Source: Bacillus velezensis (lineage in GTDB: Bacteria > Bacillota > Bacilli > Bacillales > Bacillaceae). From it: DNA of 64,000 nt. The stretch covers positions 462,947 through 526,946 of the forward strand of contig NZ_LLZC01000019.1 of NCBI RefSeq assembly GCF_001461825.1, in the 5' to 3' direction. How positions within the stretch are numbered: the first letter of the stretch is position 1; the number at the start of each line of letters is the position of its first letter. The notes below the pieces were generated by a model, which was given only the letters and a program-made list of their open reading frames with translations, was not told the origin of the DNA and searched no databases. Shown one piece after another: positions 1 to 7,238 of this stretch. The position numbers and the translations under genes are program-made.

Positions 1-711
1 TGCACCGCCGCGGTCAGCGTGAAACTCTCTGTGGCGCGAGTAGGCGAAGACGACAAGACTGCCGAGAATGGAAAAGATAATCTGAAACACGATCATCGCG
101 ATAAAATGCACGACCGGTGCGAGGTCTTCTTTGACAAAGCGGCTTGCAACCCATGCCGCGATTCGGGAAAGGAATACGACGAACGTATTGACGATTCCCT
201 GCAGCAGCGTCATCGTGACCATATCACCGTTTGTGATGTGTGCGACTTCATGGGCAAGAACCCCTTCCACCGCAGCATCATCCATCTGCTGCAATAAACC
301 TGAAGAAACCGCGACAAGCGAACGGCGCTTAGAAGGCCCGGTCGCAAAAGCATTGACCTCCGGGGAATGATAAATGCCGACTTCAGGCATTTTCGTCATC
401 CCTGCGGCACGGGACAATCTGTGCACACGGTCAACCAATTGCTGTTCTTCATAGCTGAGCGACTGTTTCTTCGGATTTAACACCCGGACGCCCATCATCG
501 TTTTGGCCATCCATCTGGACATTCCGAGAGAAATAAAAGAACCGACAAAACCGACGACAAGACTGAACACGAGCAATGCCATCAGATCAATGCGGCCATT
601 TTGTATATACGAGCCGACACCGGTAACGCTTGTAATAATCGTAAGCACAATTCCGATTGTCGTAATGACCAAAAGGTTCGTTAAAATAAACAGAAATATT
701 CTTTTCGCCAT
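1..711 (-). CDS. htpX: HtpX membrane zinc metalloprotease (3' part missing)
   Basis: This is the N-terminal 237 residues of an M48-family protease of the cytoplasmic membrane, which degrades misfolded membrane proteins. Two hydrophobic segments lie near residues 5-30 and 43-65. The zinc-binding HEVAH motif is at residues 154-158 and is followed by further hydrophobic sequence. The gene runs off the left edge, so about 60 C-terminal residues, including the third zinc ligand, are not seen. The start is the ATG at 711, preceded on the minus strand by a GGAGGTAA ribosome site. It is divergent from ykrK, whose B. subtilis homologue is reported with Rok to repress htpX. Confidence 0.95.
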   Translation of the reverse strand, partial: MAKRIFLFILTNLLVITTIGIVLTIITSVTGVGSYIQNGRIDLMALLVFSLVVGFVGSFISLGMSRWMAKTMMGVRVLNPKKQSLSYEEQQLVDRVHRLSRAAGMTKMPEVGIYHSPEVNAFATGPSKRRSLVAVSSGLLQQMDDAAVEGVLAHEVAHITNGDMVTMTLLQGIVNTFVVFLSRIAAWVASRFVKEDLAPVVHFIAMIVFQIIFSILGSLVVFAYSRHREFHADRGGA

Positions 712-859
712 AATTACCTCCGTCTTTTTTAAGATCAAAAGAACTTATTTACTTAAATTATAAATGATCTGTTTGAAAATGCAACAATTTCGACGTATGA
801 TGTTAATGTAATTCTCAGTGATATTAAAAAGTGAACACGTAATCAATCAGAGGTGAACC

Positions 860-1561
860 ATGAACACGTTTAAACTGACCCGAACTGATATGGTCCGGCT
901 TCTTTACGCGTTAAAAGGCCAAGGAGACGCAACTCCTCTCCAAATCTTATTGCACTCAGCGGATATGACCTTGGATGAAGCGGAAAGCCGTCTGCATATC
1001 CCTGAATTTCTGACGAGATTCGAACGAAAAAAAGAGAAAAAGGAATACGGGCTTTCAACTAACGAGATTGTCGAGCTGGGAAATCTGTGCGAGCTGACGT
1101 CTTTAAAATCAACCGCCGTCCAAAACTGGGTGAAGCGCGATATTAAAGATTTAATCGGCCACCCCTTACTCGGCAAAAAATATACAATTGAACAAGCTGT
1201 CATCCTTCTCATTGTACGTGATTTAAAATCAATTTATGACTTCGAACATATACGCGGCATATTAAAAATCGCTTTTAACACGATCACAGACAGATCAGAC
1301 GACGTCATCAGCCCGATCAGCTACTATGAAAGCTGCGCCCAAGTGATTGATTATCTTCATCATAAGGCAAACCCGCCGATGAAGGAAACGAGCCTGCAGG
1401 AGCTCGTCGAAGAGCAGACGGACAAGCTCAAAGGCTGCTTTAAAGAACTCGGAAGCGGACAATGGAACAATATCAGATCCATAATCGCCGTCACGGTGCT
1501 CTCCGTTTTGACTTTCCATATTCAAGCCTCGGCCTACAAAATGATCAGCCATTTATTATAA
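860..1561 (+). CDS. ykrK: YkrK, DUF1836 regulator of htpX
   Basis: This 233-residue protein matches B. subtilis YkrK, a DUF1836-type protein with a helical, probably helix-turn-helix core around residues 65-130 (TNEIVELGNLCELTS onward). The last 30 residues are hydrophobic and could attach the protein to the membrane. It is divergent from htpX, and the 148-bp AT-rich space between them would hold both promoters. In B. subtilis YkrK is known to repress htpX under heat stress control; that role is inferred here from synteny. The start follows an AGAGGTG ribosome site. Confidence 0.88.
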   Translation: MNTFKLTRTDMVRLLYALKGQGDATPLQILLHSADMTLDEAESRLHIPEFLTRFERKKEKKEYGLSTNEIVELGNLCELTSLKSTAVQNWVKRDIKDLIGHPLLGKKYTIEQAVILLIVRDLKSIYDFEHIRGILKIAFNTITDRSDDVISPISYYESCAQVIDYLHHKANPPMKETSLQELVEEQTDKLKGCFKELGSGQWNNIRSIIAVTVLSVLTFHIQASAYKMISHLL

Positions 1562-1577
1562 TTCATAACGCTTCTTC

Positions 1578-1606
1578 GCCCCGGTGTCTGCGCCGGGGTT
1601 TTTTTG
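1578..1606 (+). terminator. Terminator of ykrK
   Basis: A CCCCGG/CCGGGG stem with a short loop is followed by seven T residues, 17 bases after the ykrK stop. Confidence 0.85.
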
Positions 1607-1696
1607 CTGTACAACAATTGCCAGCATAATCAATACCGTTCCGTTTGAAACTAAAATGCGAAAACACATCTTGCCAGAGAAAAGGAGATGAAAAAG

Positions 1697-1891
1697 ATGG
1701 CGAGCAGAAATAAACTCTTAGTTCCAGGGGCTGAGCAGGCACTTGACCAATTTAAATACGAAGTGGCTCAAGAATTCGGCGTGAACCTTAGCTCTGATAC
1801 AGCAGCACGCGCAAACGGCTCTGTAGGCGGGGAAATGACAAAACGTCTTGTACAGCAGGCTCAATCACAATTAAACGGGAAAAATCAATAA
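1697..1891 (+). CDS. sspD: Small acid-soluble spore protein SspD (alpha/beta type)
   Basis: The 64-residue product is an alpha/beta-type SASP that coats and protects DNA in the dormant spore. It has the family signature: a GPR protease site region ([11 protein letters not shown], about residues 20-30) and the C-terminal [13 protein letters not shown] block. ATG 1697 gives the usual protein beginning MASRNK and lies about nine bases after AAAGGAG; an in-frame ATG at 1688 sits too close to that site. Expression is expected in the forespore under SigG, though I could not place the promoter with confidence. Confidence 0.95.
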   Translation: MASRNKLLVPGAEQALDQFKYEVAQEFGVNLSSDTAARANGSVGGEMTKRLVQQAQSQLNGKNQ

Positions 1892-1897
1892 TGCAGC

Positions 1898-3067
1898 TTA
1901 TTCGCCGGGACTTCTCGGCGAATTTTGATATTTATCGGCATTCTCCTTTCCGTGTCGGTAGCCGTTCGGATTCCTTCGGTCTGACGAATCTTCATGATGC
2001 CGATAGGATTCCCAATGTTCATTGCGATCATGATTCCAGTAATGATTGTAATACTTTTGCTTAGGCTCTTTGTCATTTCCGTTTTCCTGAGGATTTTGTG
2101 TTGGGGGCTGCTCTGTTTCCCCATCTTGTTCCTTCTGTGTGTTTTCCTCTGATCCGGAAGCTGCATTTTTTTCGGTTTGCTGATTGCCGTCCTGACTGTC
2201 CGGCTTCGCTTCTTCCGTACCGGGCGTTGTTTCATTGTTTCCCGGCTTCTCTGCTGCCTTTTCTTCATCAGGAGCTGTCTTTTCATCAGCCGCCGGCTTG
2301 TCTGTGTCCGGCTGCTCGCTTTGATCAGCGTCTGTTTCGGTATCTTTTTGATCTGTTTCATTGCCGTCGGTTTGCTTTTCAGGCTGTTTTTCTTCTGTTT
2401 TCTTTTCGTTTCTTCTTATGTAGCTGCCTGTTGACATCCCTTCCTGTTTTGCTTTTTCTCTTGTTTCCATATCAGATTCAAGCGATTGGACCTGGTAGGT
2501 GCCCTTATATTTTTCAGTCATGTCGGCCAGCTGTTTTTTAACGCCTTTTTTATATGTATTGTCATCTGTATTTTCATAAACCGTGGAAATTAAAATCTCT
2601 TTTGATTCCTTTACATATCCATGCTTGCTGCAATCGGTAATAATATTACTGATGACTTCCTTAAAATCGCTGCTTTTCCAATCTCCGATGTCACTGATGA
2701 CCTGTTTGGCGTCATGGTTCAGCGGTGTCAGTTCAATGACTTCATATTTGCTGTTTAAAGCCATTTCAATACTGGGATTAATGTCAAGCGTCATATACGC
2801 GTAAGCTTTGTTATCCGAAAAAACCGGGAGCAAAATTAAAATAAACAAAATAATAGCAGTCATCGTAAACACTCCCAATTTAAAAGGGCGCAGTTTCAGA
2901 AAATCAAAAAAGCTGGCCCTTCTTCCCATACGCGTTTCGCCTTCGAACGTAATTTCCTCTCCGATTTCACAAGTGCGGTGATCATTTTTTGTTTTTAAAA
3001 ATTGTCCGTCAGGGGTTAGCAACGTGACGAATTTTTTATTTTTCTCTACTATGATCCCTCTTCTCAT
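1898..3067 (-). CDS. rsgI: RsgI, membrane anti-sigma factor for SigI
   Basis: This 389-residue protein has the RsgI layout. An N-terminal cytoplasmic anti-sigma domain (residues 1-55) would hold SigI. A single membrane span lies at about 62-83, followed by a conserved extracytoplasmic domain beginning YMTLDINPSIEM. From about residue 210 to the end is a long charged tail rich in Glu, Lys, Gln, Asp and Thr. Clostridial RsgI proteins carry carbohydrate-binding modules in that position; here the tail is low complexity and its ligand is unknown. The gene overlaps the sigI stop by four bases, so the two are translationally coupled. Confidence 0.93.
   Translation of the reverse strand: MRRGIIVEKNKKFVTLLTPDGQFLKTKNDHRTCEIGEEITFEGETRMGRRASFFDFLKLRPFKLGVFTMTAIILFILILLPVFSDNKAYAYMTLDINPSIEMALNSKYEVIELTPLNHDAKQVISDIGDWKSSDFKEVISNIITDCSKHGYVKESKEILISTVYENTDDNTYKKGVKKQLADMTEKYKGTYQVQSLESDMETREKAKQEGMSTGSYIRRNEKKTEEKQPEKQTDGNETDQKDTETDADQSEQPDTDKPAADEKTAPDEEKAAEKPGNNETTPGTEEAKPDSQDGNQQTEKNAASGSEENTQKEQDGETEQPPTQNPQENGNDKEPKQKYYNHYWNHDRNEHWESYRHHEDSSDRRNPNGYRHGKENADKYQNSPRSPGE
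1907..1929 (+). terminator. Terminator of sspD inside the end of rsgI
   Basis: A TTCGCCG/CGGCGAA stem followed by TTTT lies 15 bases past sspD and within the last codons of the convergent rsgI gene. Confidence 0.75.
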
Positions 3068-3819
3068 GAGTGCAACACCCCTTTAAGATAATCTTTTAAA
3101 TAAATATAATCACCGGTAATAATAATACTCATGGCGATGATATATTTTCGGTTCCGTTCGATCGTTTTTCTGCTGACCGACACGAGCTGCTCCAGCTGTT
3201 TGACAGGAAGCTGTTTTTTCTGGTGCAAAATGGACGCCAGCTCTTCATTTTCAACAAGCGTGTAGGCTACCTTAATCGCATTCTGCCTCGCATCTGTATG
3301 CTTCGGCGATTGTTCCAGCAGCTCTTTAAAAGACAGCCCGTATTCTTTGAGCTGCTTCTGAAAAAAAAGAATTTCTTCCCGGCGCTGTTCCTGTTCTATT
3401 TGTTTGCGGTATTCATCAATGGAAAGCTCCGCTTCGATAAGGCTCTGCGAAGATTCCTGGTCGTCGCCTTCCTGCACATCCATATTGATATGCTGAGCGG
3501 TTCTTGCTTCTTTTCTGATATAGTCTATCACTTTTCTTTTTATAATCAGCTCTGCAAATGCAAGCAGCGAATTACCTTTTTCAGCCGAATACTTTTCAAT
3601 GGCTTCGTTAAACGCGATCAGCCCGATGCTGAATTCGTCGTCTTTTTCATCTATATATCGTTTACAAACGGATGAAACCGTCTTCGCGATAAAAGGCTTA
3701 TATTGCTGTATTAAATCGTTCTGCAGATCTTTGTCGCCTTTTTGTATTTTTTCAACAGATGTTTCAAGCGTTTGCTTCTTTTTTCCCAATTTAAACAAAA
3801 GGCTAAGCACTGGTTTCAC
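3064..3819 (-). CDS. sigI: RNA polymerase sigma factor SigI
   Basis: This 251-residue protein is the heat-stress sigma factor SigI. Region 2 (DEFSIGLIAFNEAIEKY, about residues 61-77) binds core polymerase and the -10 element. The C-terminal half (LVSVSRKTIERNRKYIIA) forms the SigI-type helix-turn-helix for -35 recognition. In B. subtilis it controls cell-wall homeostasis genes such as mreBH and lytE and its own operon. It overlaps rsgI, its anti-sigma factor, in the usual two-gene operon. A ribosome site (GGAGGAACTGAGG) precedes ATG 3819. Confidence 0.95.
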   Translation of the reverse strand: MKPVLSLLFKLGKKKQTLETSVEKIQKGDKDLQNDLIQQYKPFIAKTVSSVCKRYIDEKDDEFSIGLIAFNEAIEKYSAEKGNSLLAFAELIIKRKVIDYIRKEARTAQHINMDVQEGDDQESSQSLIEAELSIDEYRKQIEQEQRREEILFFQKQLKEYGLSFKELLEQSPKHTDARQNAIKVAYTLVENEELASILHQKKQLPVKQLEQLVSVSRKTIERNRKYIIAMSIIITGDYIYLKDYLKGVLHS

Positions 3820-3945
3820 CTCAGTTCCTCCCTATAACTACTCATAATCATAGCTAATTTAGTAGGGATTCGCAAAGGAAGAAAAAGAGAAATCGATTTC
3901 ATTTGTCTCAATTATGACAAGCCAATAAGACGTACTATACATGAT

Positions 3946-3974
3946 TTCGTGCCCCCATGCAGAATTAAGGGGGT
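3946..3974 (-). promoter_or_regulatory. Candidate SigI-type promoter of sigI-rsgI
   Basis: On the minus strand ACCCCC (3974-3969) and CGAA (3949-3946) lie upstream of sigI, matching the reported SigI promoter elements. The 19-base spacing was counted here and not checked against mapped sites. The CCCCC also pairs with a GGGGG 12 bases away, so the region could instead form a hairpin. Confidence 0.45.
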
Positions 3975-4049
3975 TTTCTCTGTGTTTTTTGTAACAATGC
4001 TGTTATAAAATTGTTATCATATGTCTTAAATGTAAGCGTTTCAAACAAA

Positions 4050-4087
4050 AAAAGGGAACCTGCTTTTTAAAAAGCCAGACTCCCTTT
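4050..4087 (-). terminator. Terminator of ykoY
   Basis: Read on the minus strand, GGGAGTCTGGCTTTTT pairs imperfectly with AAAAAGCAGGTTCCC and is followed by seven T residues. Confidence 0.75.
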
Positions 4088-4096
4088 TTGATCATT

Positions 4097-4879
4097 TTAC
4101 GCGTGTTCCCTTTTTTCCGATTCCGCGCCAGACTCTATTTGTTTTGCTCCTGACATAAACCATCCGCAAACCGCGATGGCAGCCAGAACCGCCCAGAAAA
4201 TGATTTTCCAGGCCGCCGAATGGATGACATCTGCCGGAATTATACCGAGTTCCTCATGGGCCAATGTATAAAGAGCGAGCTTTACGCCTACCCATCCGAC
4301 AATCACAAATGCCGCCGTTTCAAGGCCCGGCCTGGTTTTCAGTAAGGATACGAACATTGATGCCGCAAAACGCATAATGATTAAACCGATTACGCCGCCG
4401 GCTAAAATAACGAGAAACTGACCGCCGTCCAAGCCGCCGATGGCAGGAAGCTGAGTTCCCGGGAGCGTTACGGCAAGCGCGACCGCCGCTAAAATGGAGT
4501 CAACGGCAAAAGCGATGTCCGCGAGCTCCACTTTCAAGACAGTCTGCCAAAACCCGCTTTCTTTCTGCGTTTTCTGACCGGCGTTATCTTTAAATACATA
4601 CCGCTTCAGCAAATGGCTGACCGCAATGTAAAACAGATATAAAGCGCCGACGGCCTGGACCTGCCAAACATTCACCAGAAAAGAAATGGCGAACAGCGAC
4701 CCGAAACGCAAAATAAATGCACCCGCCAATCCGTAAAATAAAGCCTTCTTCCTTTGTTTTTCAGGAAGATGCTTCACCATCACAGCCATCACCAGCGCGT
4801 TATCCGCCGCCAAAATCCCTTCCAGCCCGATTAAAACGAGAAGAACCCATCCATACTCCAATAATAATGCAAAGTCCAA
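4097..4879 (-). CDS. ykoY: YkoY, TerC-family membrane protein (Mn2+ export)
   Basis: This roughly 260-residue polytopic protein belongs to the TerC family. Typical acidic membrane motifs are ALEGILAADNALVMAV near the N-terminus and ELADIAFAVDSILAAVA near residue 127. B. subtilis YkoY and its paralogue are linked to manganese efflux and metalation of secreted proteins. The start chosen is TTG 4879, giving MDFALLLEYGW after an ACGGAGGGAA ribosome site; the longer ATG reading at 4909 lacks such a site. A Mn2+ riboswitch lies directly upstream, which fits the metal role. Confidence 0.9.
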   Translation of the reverse strand: MDFALLLEYGWVLLVLIGLEGILAADNALVMAVMVKHLPEKQRKKALFYGLAGAFILRFGSLFAISFLVNVWQVQAVGALYLFYIAVSHLLKRYVFKDNAGQKTQKESGFWQTVLKVELADIAFAVDSILAAVALAVTLPGTQLPAIGGLDGGQFLVILAGGVIGLIIMRFAASMFVSLLKTRPGLETAAFVIVGWVGVKLALYTLAHEELGIIPADVIHSAAWKIIFWAVLAAIAVCGWFMSGAKQIESGAESEKREHA

Positions 4880-4935
4880 TCCATTCCCTCCGTTTCTTTT
4901 TTCTATCATCCGAGCTTATACCGGCGGTTTTTTAC

Positions 4936-5072
4936 GCAAAAAAGACCTTTGCCGATATAAGGCAAAGGTCTTGCTAGACATGAATGATTGGCATGCCAAC
5001 AAAGCCGATGGATATGATCCATGAATTGACGACTTTGTTTCCGGAATATCCGGACGCTACTCCCCTTTGGGA
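4936..5072 (-). ncRNA. yybP-ykoY manganese riboswitch with terminator
   Basis: On the minus strand the leader carries the class signature CAAAGGGGAGTAGCG (from about 5069) and ends in AGCAAGACCTTTGCC. The last part also forms the 5' arm of a strong terminator (AAGACCTTTGCC/GGCAAAGGTCTT plus T-run, about 4936-4975). CAAAGG of the aptamer can pair with CCTTTG of that arm, which gives the antiterminator. Mn2+ binding would therefore switch on ykoY. Confidence 0.92.
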
Positions 5073-5099
5073 TTTCAAGAAATATTTGTTTATACGCTC

Positions 5100-5128
5100 A
5101 TGATAAAGCCTGTTTCATCATTTGTCAA
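5100..5128 (-). promoter_or_regulatory. SigA promoter of the ykoY leader
   Basis: TTGACA (5128-5123) and TATCAT (5105-5100) are separated by 17 bases on the minus strand. The -35 hexamer overlaps the ykoX stop codon. Confidence 0.8.
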
Positions 5129-5760
5129 CGCTTAACTTTTTTAACAAATTGAGAAATTTTTTCTGTTTTGGCCCGCTGTTTTCTTCTCTTTAAAAACATC
5201 CAAAGAATGAGAAGCAACACAATGAATATACCGAGCGGCAGCATATATTGATCGAGAATGGAACCGACGCTTTTCCAATTTTCCCCGAGTTTCATTCCGA
5301 GGTATACGTAAGCAAATGTAATCGGCAGCATCGCCGCATATGTATATAGAGAGAACACCCAGACATTCATCTTCGCAATGCCGCACGGCAAAGAAATCAG
5401 CGTCCTGACCCCCGGTATAAAACGGCCGCTGAACGCGACCAAACCTCCGTGCTTCTGAAAGAAATCATCTGATTTCTGCAGGGATTCGGGTTTTATCCAT
5501 ATATACTTTCCATATTTCAGCAAAAACGGCCGACCGCCCAGCCTGCCGATTCCATATAAGACAAGCGGACCTGAAACACCGCCGAGCGAACCGGCAAACA
5601 CGGTCCCGGCAAGCGTCATATCCCCTTTTGAGACCCAATAGCCCGCAAGCGGAAGAACAATTTCCGCCGGGATGAATTCTATACTGAGCGCCAAAAAAAT
5701 CCCGGCGTAAGATAAGCTTTTAAACGCCTCTATTATTGATATGATGAAATCTTCGATGAT
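5125..5760 (-). CDS. ykoX: YkoX, DedA-family membrane protein, unusual start
   Basis: The product is a DedA/SNARE-associated family membrane protein with the conserved block FSGRFIPGVRTLISLPCG, in which the Arg and Pro are family hallmarks. DedA proteins are linked to flippase-like lipid recycling. The first usable canonical codon is a TTG at 5694 with no convincing ribosome site, and it would begin inside the first hydrophobic segment. The open frame continues upstream (IISIIEAFKSLSYAGIFLA) to an in-frame TAG at 5763-5761. GGGAG lies just ahead of ATC codons at 5760 and 5757. I extend the gene to 5760; the true start could be ATC, ATA or the TTG. Confidence 0.7.
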   Translation of the reverse strand: MIEDFIISIIEAFKSLSYAGIFLALSIEFIPAEIVLPLAGYWVSKGDMTLAGTVFAGSLGGVSGPLVLYGIGRLGGRPFLLKYGKYIWIKPESLQKSDDFFQKHGGLVAFSGRFIPGVRTLISLPCGIAKMNVWVFSLYTYAAMLPITFAYVYLGMKLGENWKSVGSILDQYMLPLGIFIVLLLILWMFLKRRKQRAKTEKISQFVKKVKR

Positions 5761-5897
5761 CTATCACTCCCGGCTTACGTCTATATTCCGAAACTTAAGA
5801 ATGATTTTAACACAAAACCTTGAGGCTGAAATATCTTTTAGACATGCCCCGTTATAAATGTGAGTCGTTTCAGATCGGTATAGCGGGAGGGAATGAC

Positions 5898-6137
5898 ATG
5901 AGCAATACAACGTCCCGCCTGTCTCCTGATTGCTTGTCTGGCGGCGTTTACATCACTGAAGATCTCCGGAAAAGTTACCCTTCGCGGGAAGCGGCGGCTG
6001 ACCGCGGATTCAGCATATGGGCATTGCGTTTTGCCGGGATCTTTTCCATCACCGGATCTGTTTTTATGGGAGCGGGAAATTCTCTCAGGCATTACATGGG
6101 AATGCGTGGGCATTTCCCGGGGAATGATTTTGTATAA
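5898..6137 (+). CDS. Small orphan ORF before ykoV
   Basis: This 79-codon frame starts at ATG 5898 after a good GGGAGGGAA ribosome site. It has a mildly hydrophobic stretch in its second half (WALRFAGIFSITGSVFMG). I recognise no family. It lies where B. subtilis carries ykoW, so it could be a real small gene, a remnant, or chance. It is in the same direction as ykoV-ligD but 217 bases upstream. Confidence 0.3.
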   Translation: MSNTTSRLSPDCLSGGVYITEDLRKSYPSREAAADRGFSIWALRFAGIFSITGSVFMGAGNSLRHYMGMRGHFPGNDFV

Positions 6138-6354
6138 TCTTTTTGATTACCACTGATGATTTTCAGGGACTTCAGCGCTTTAAAGAACTTACCGATTCAC
6201 TGATTGTAAATAGAGAATTCATTTGCTTTTCAGCCGACCATTGCCGCCTGAGGAAATGGAACAGCCGCTCCATGAAGCGCCGCAACACCCATAAGTTGCT
6301 ACACATGGAACGGACCCGTTTATCCACAATAAAGACAAAAAGGAGTTTTTATTC

Positions 6355-7236
6355 ATGCACACGATGTGGAAGGGTTCGATCAGTTTCGGTCTCGTCAATA
6401 TCCCGGTCAAGCTCTTTGCGGCCACTGAAGATAAAGATATAAAATTCCGCAGTCTTCATAAAGAAGACCATGCGCCGATTAAATACGAAAAAATCTGCAC
6501 CGGATGTGAAAAAAGTCTGGAACCTGACGAAATCGTGAAAGGCTATGAGTATGTAAAAGGGAAATACGTCATTATGACAGACGAAGACTTGAAAGACGTA
6601 AAACAGGAACATGAAGAAAAAGCGGTTGAGATTGTTGACTTTGTCCAGCTGCAGGAAATTGATCCGATTTATTTTAACCGGTCGTATTATGTCGGGCCGG
6701 GAGATAACGGCACAAAAGCCTATACACTTCTGCGGGAAGCGCTGAGAACGACGGGTAAAATCGGGATTGCCTCCATTACGATCCGCTCTAAACAGCAGCT
6801 TGCGATTCTTCGCGTGTATGACAACTGCATCGTGATGGAATCCATTCATTATCCGGATGAAGTCAGAAATGCCGGACATGTGCCGGGCGTTCCCGAGCAG
6901 ACAGCCGTTAATGAAAAAGAGCTGCAGACGGCGATTACGTTAATTAATGAACTGACAACCGAGTTTGACCCGGAACAATACGAAGACACATACCGGAAAG
7001 CCCTTCTCGCTAAAATTAACGATAAGCTCGAACATGAAGAAGCGGGCGTGACACCGGCTGCTGCCGGTCCGCGCGAAGATGTCATCGATCTTGTCAGCGC
7101 GCTTCAGGCAAGCATTGACCGGACGAAGCGGCCGGATCGCGAACAGGCTGCACCGGCGCGGACAAAAGACGCCGCGTCAGCAGGCGGCGGAGGCAAAAAG
7201 CAAAAGACGACCAGACAAAAAGCCGGAACATCTTAA
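6355..7236 (+). CDS. ykoV: Ku DNA end-binding protein YkoV
   Basis: This 293-residue bacterial Ku homodimerises as a ring on double-strand DNA ends and recruits LigD for non-homologous end joining. It begins with the family signature MWKGSISFGLVNIPVKL and carries the central beta-barrel, with FNRSYYVGP near residue 105. The C-terminal 45 residues are Lys/Arg/Ala rich, as in other Ku proteins, and may contact DNA. ligD starts two bases after its stop. In B. subtilis the pair is made in the forespore under SigG and protects germinating spores; that control is inferred here. AAAGGAG precedes ATG 6355. Confidence 0.95.
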   Translation: MHTMWKGSISFGLVNIPVKLFAATEDKDIKFRSLHKEDHAPIKYEKICTGCEKSLEPDEIVKGYEYVKGKYVIMTDEDLKDVKQEHEEKAVEIVDFVQLQEIDPIYFNRSYYVGPGDNGTKAYTLLREALRTTGKIGIASITIRSKQQLAILRVYDNCIVMESIHYPDEVRNAGHVPGVPEQTAVNEKELQTAITLINELTTEFDPEQYEDTYRKALLAKINDKLEHEEAGVTPAAAGPREDVIDLVSALQASIDRTKRPDREQAAPARTKDAASAGGGGKKQKTTRQKAGTS

Positions 7237-7238
7237 TC

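Noticed and set aside
1885..2361. 158-codon basic minus-strand frame overlapping rsgI
   Set aside because: It is an out-of-frame shadow of the charged, A-rich tail coding region of rsgI.
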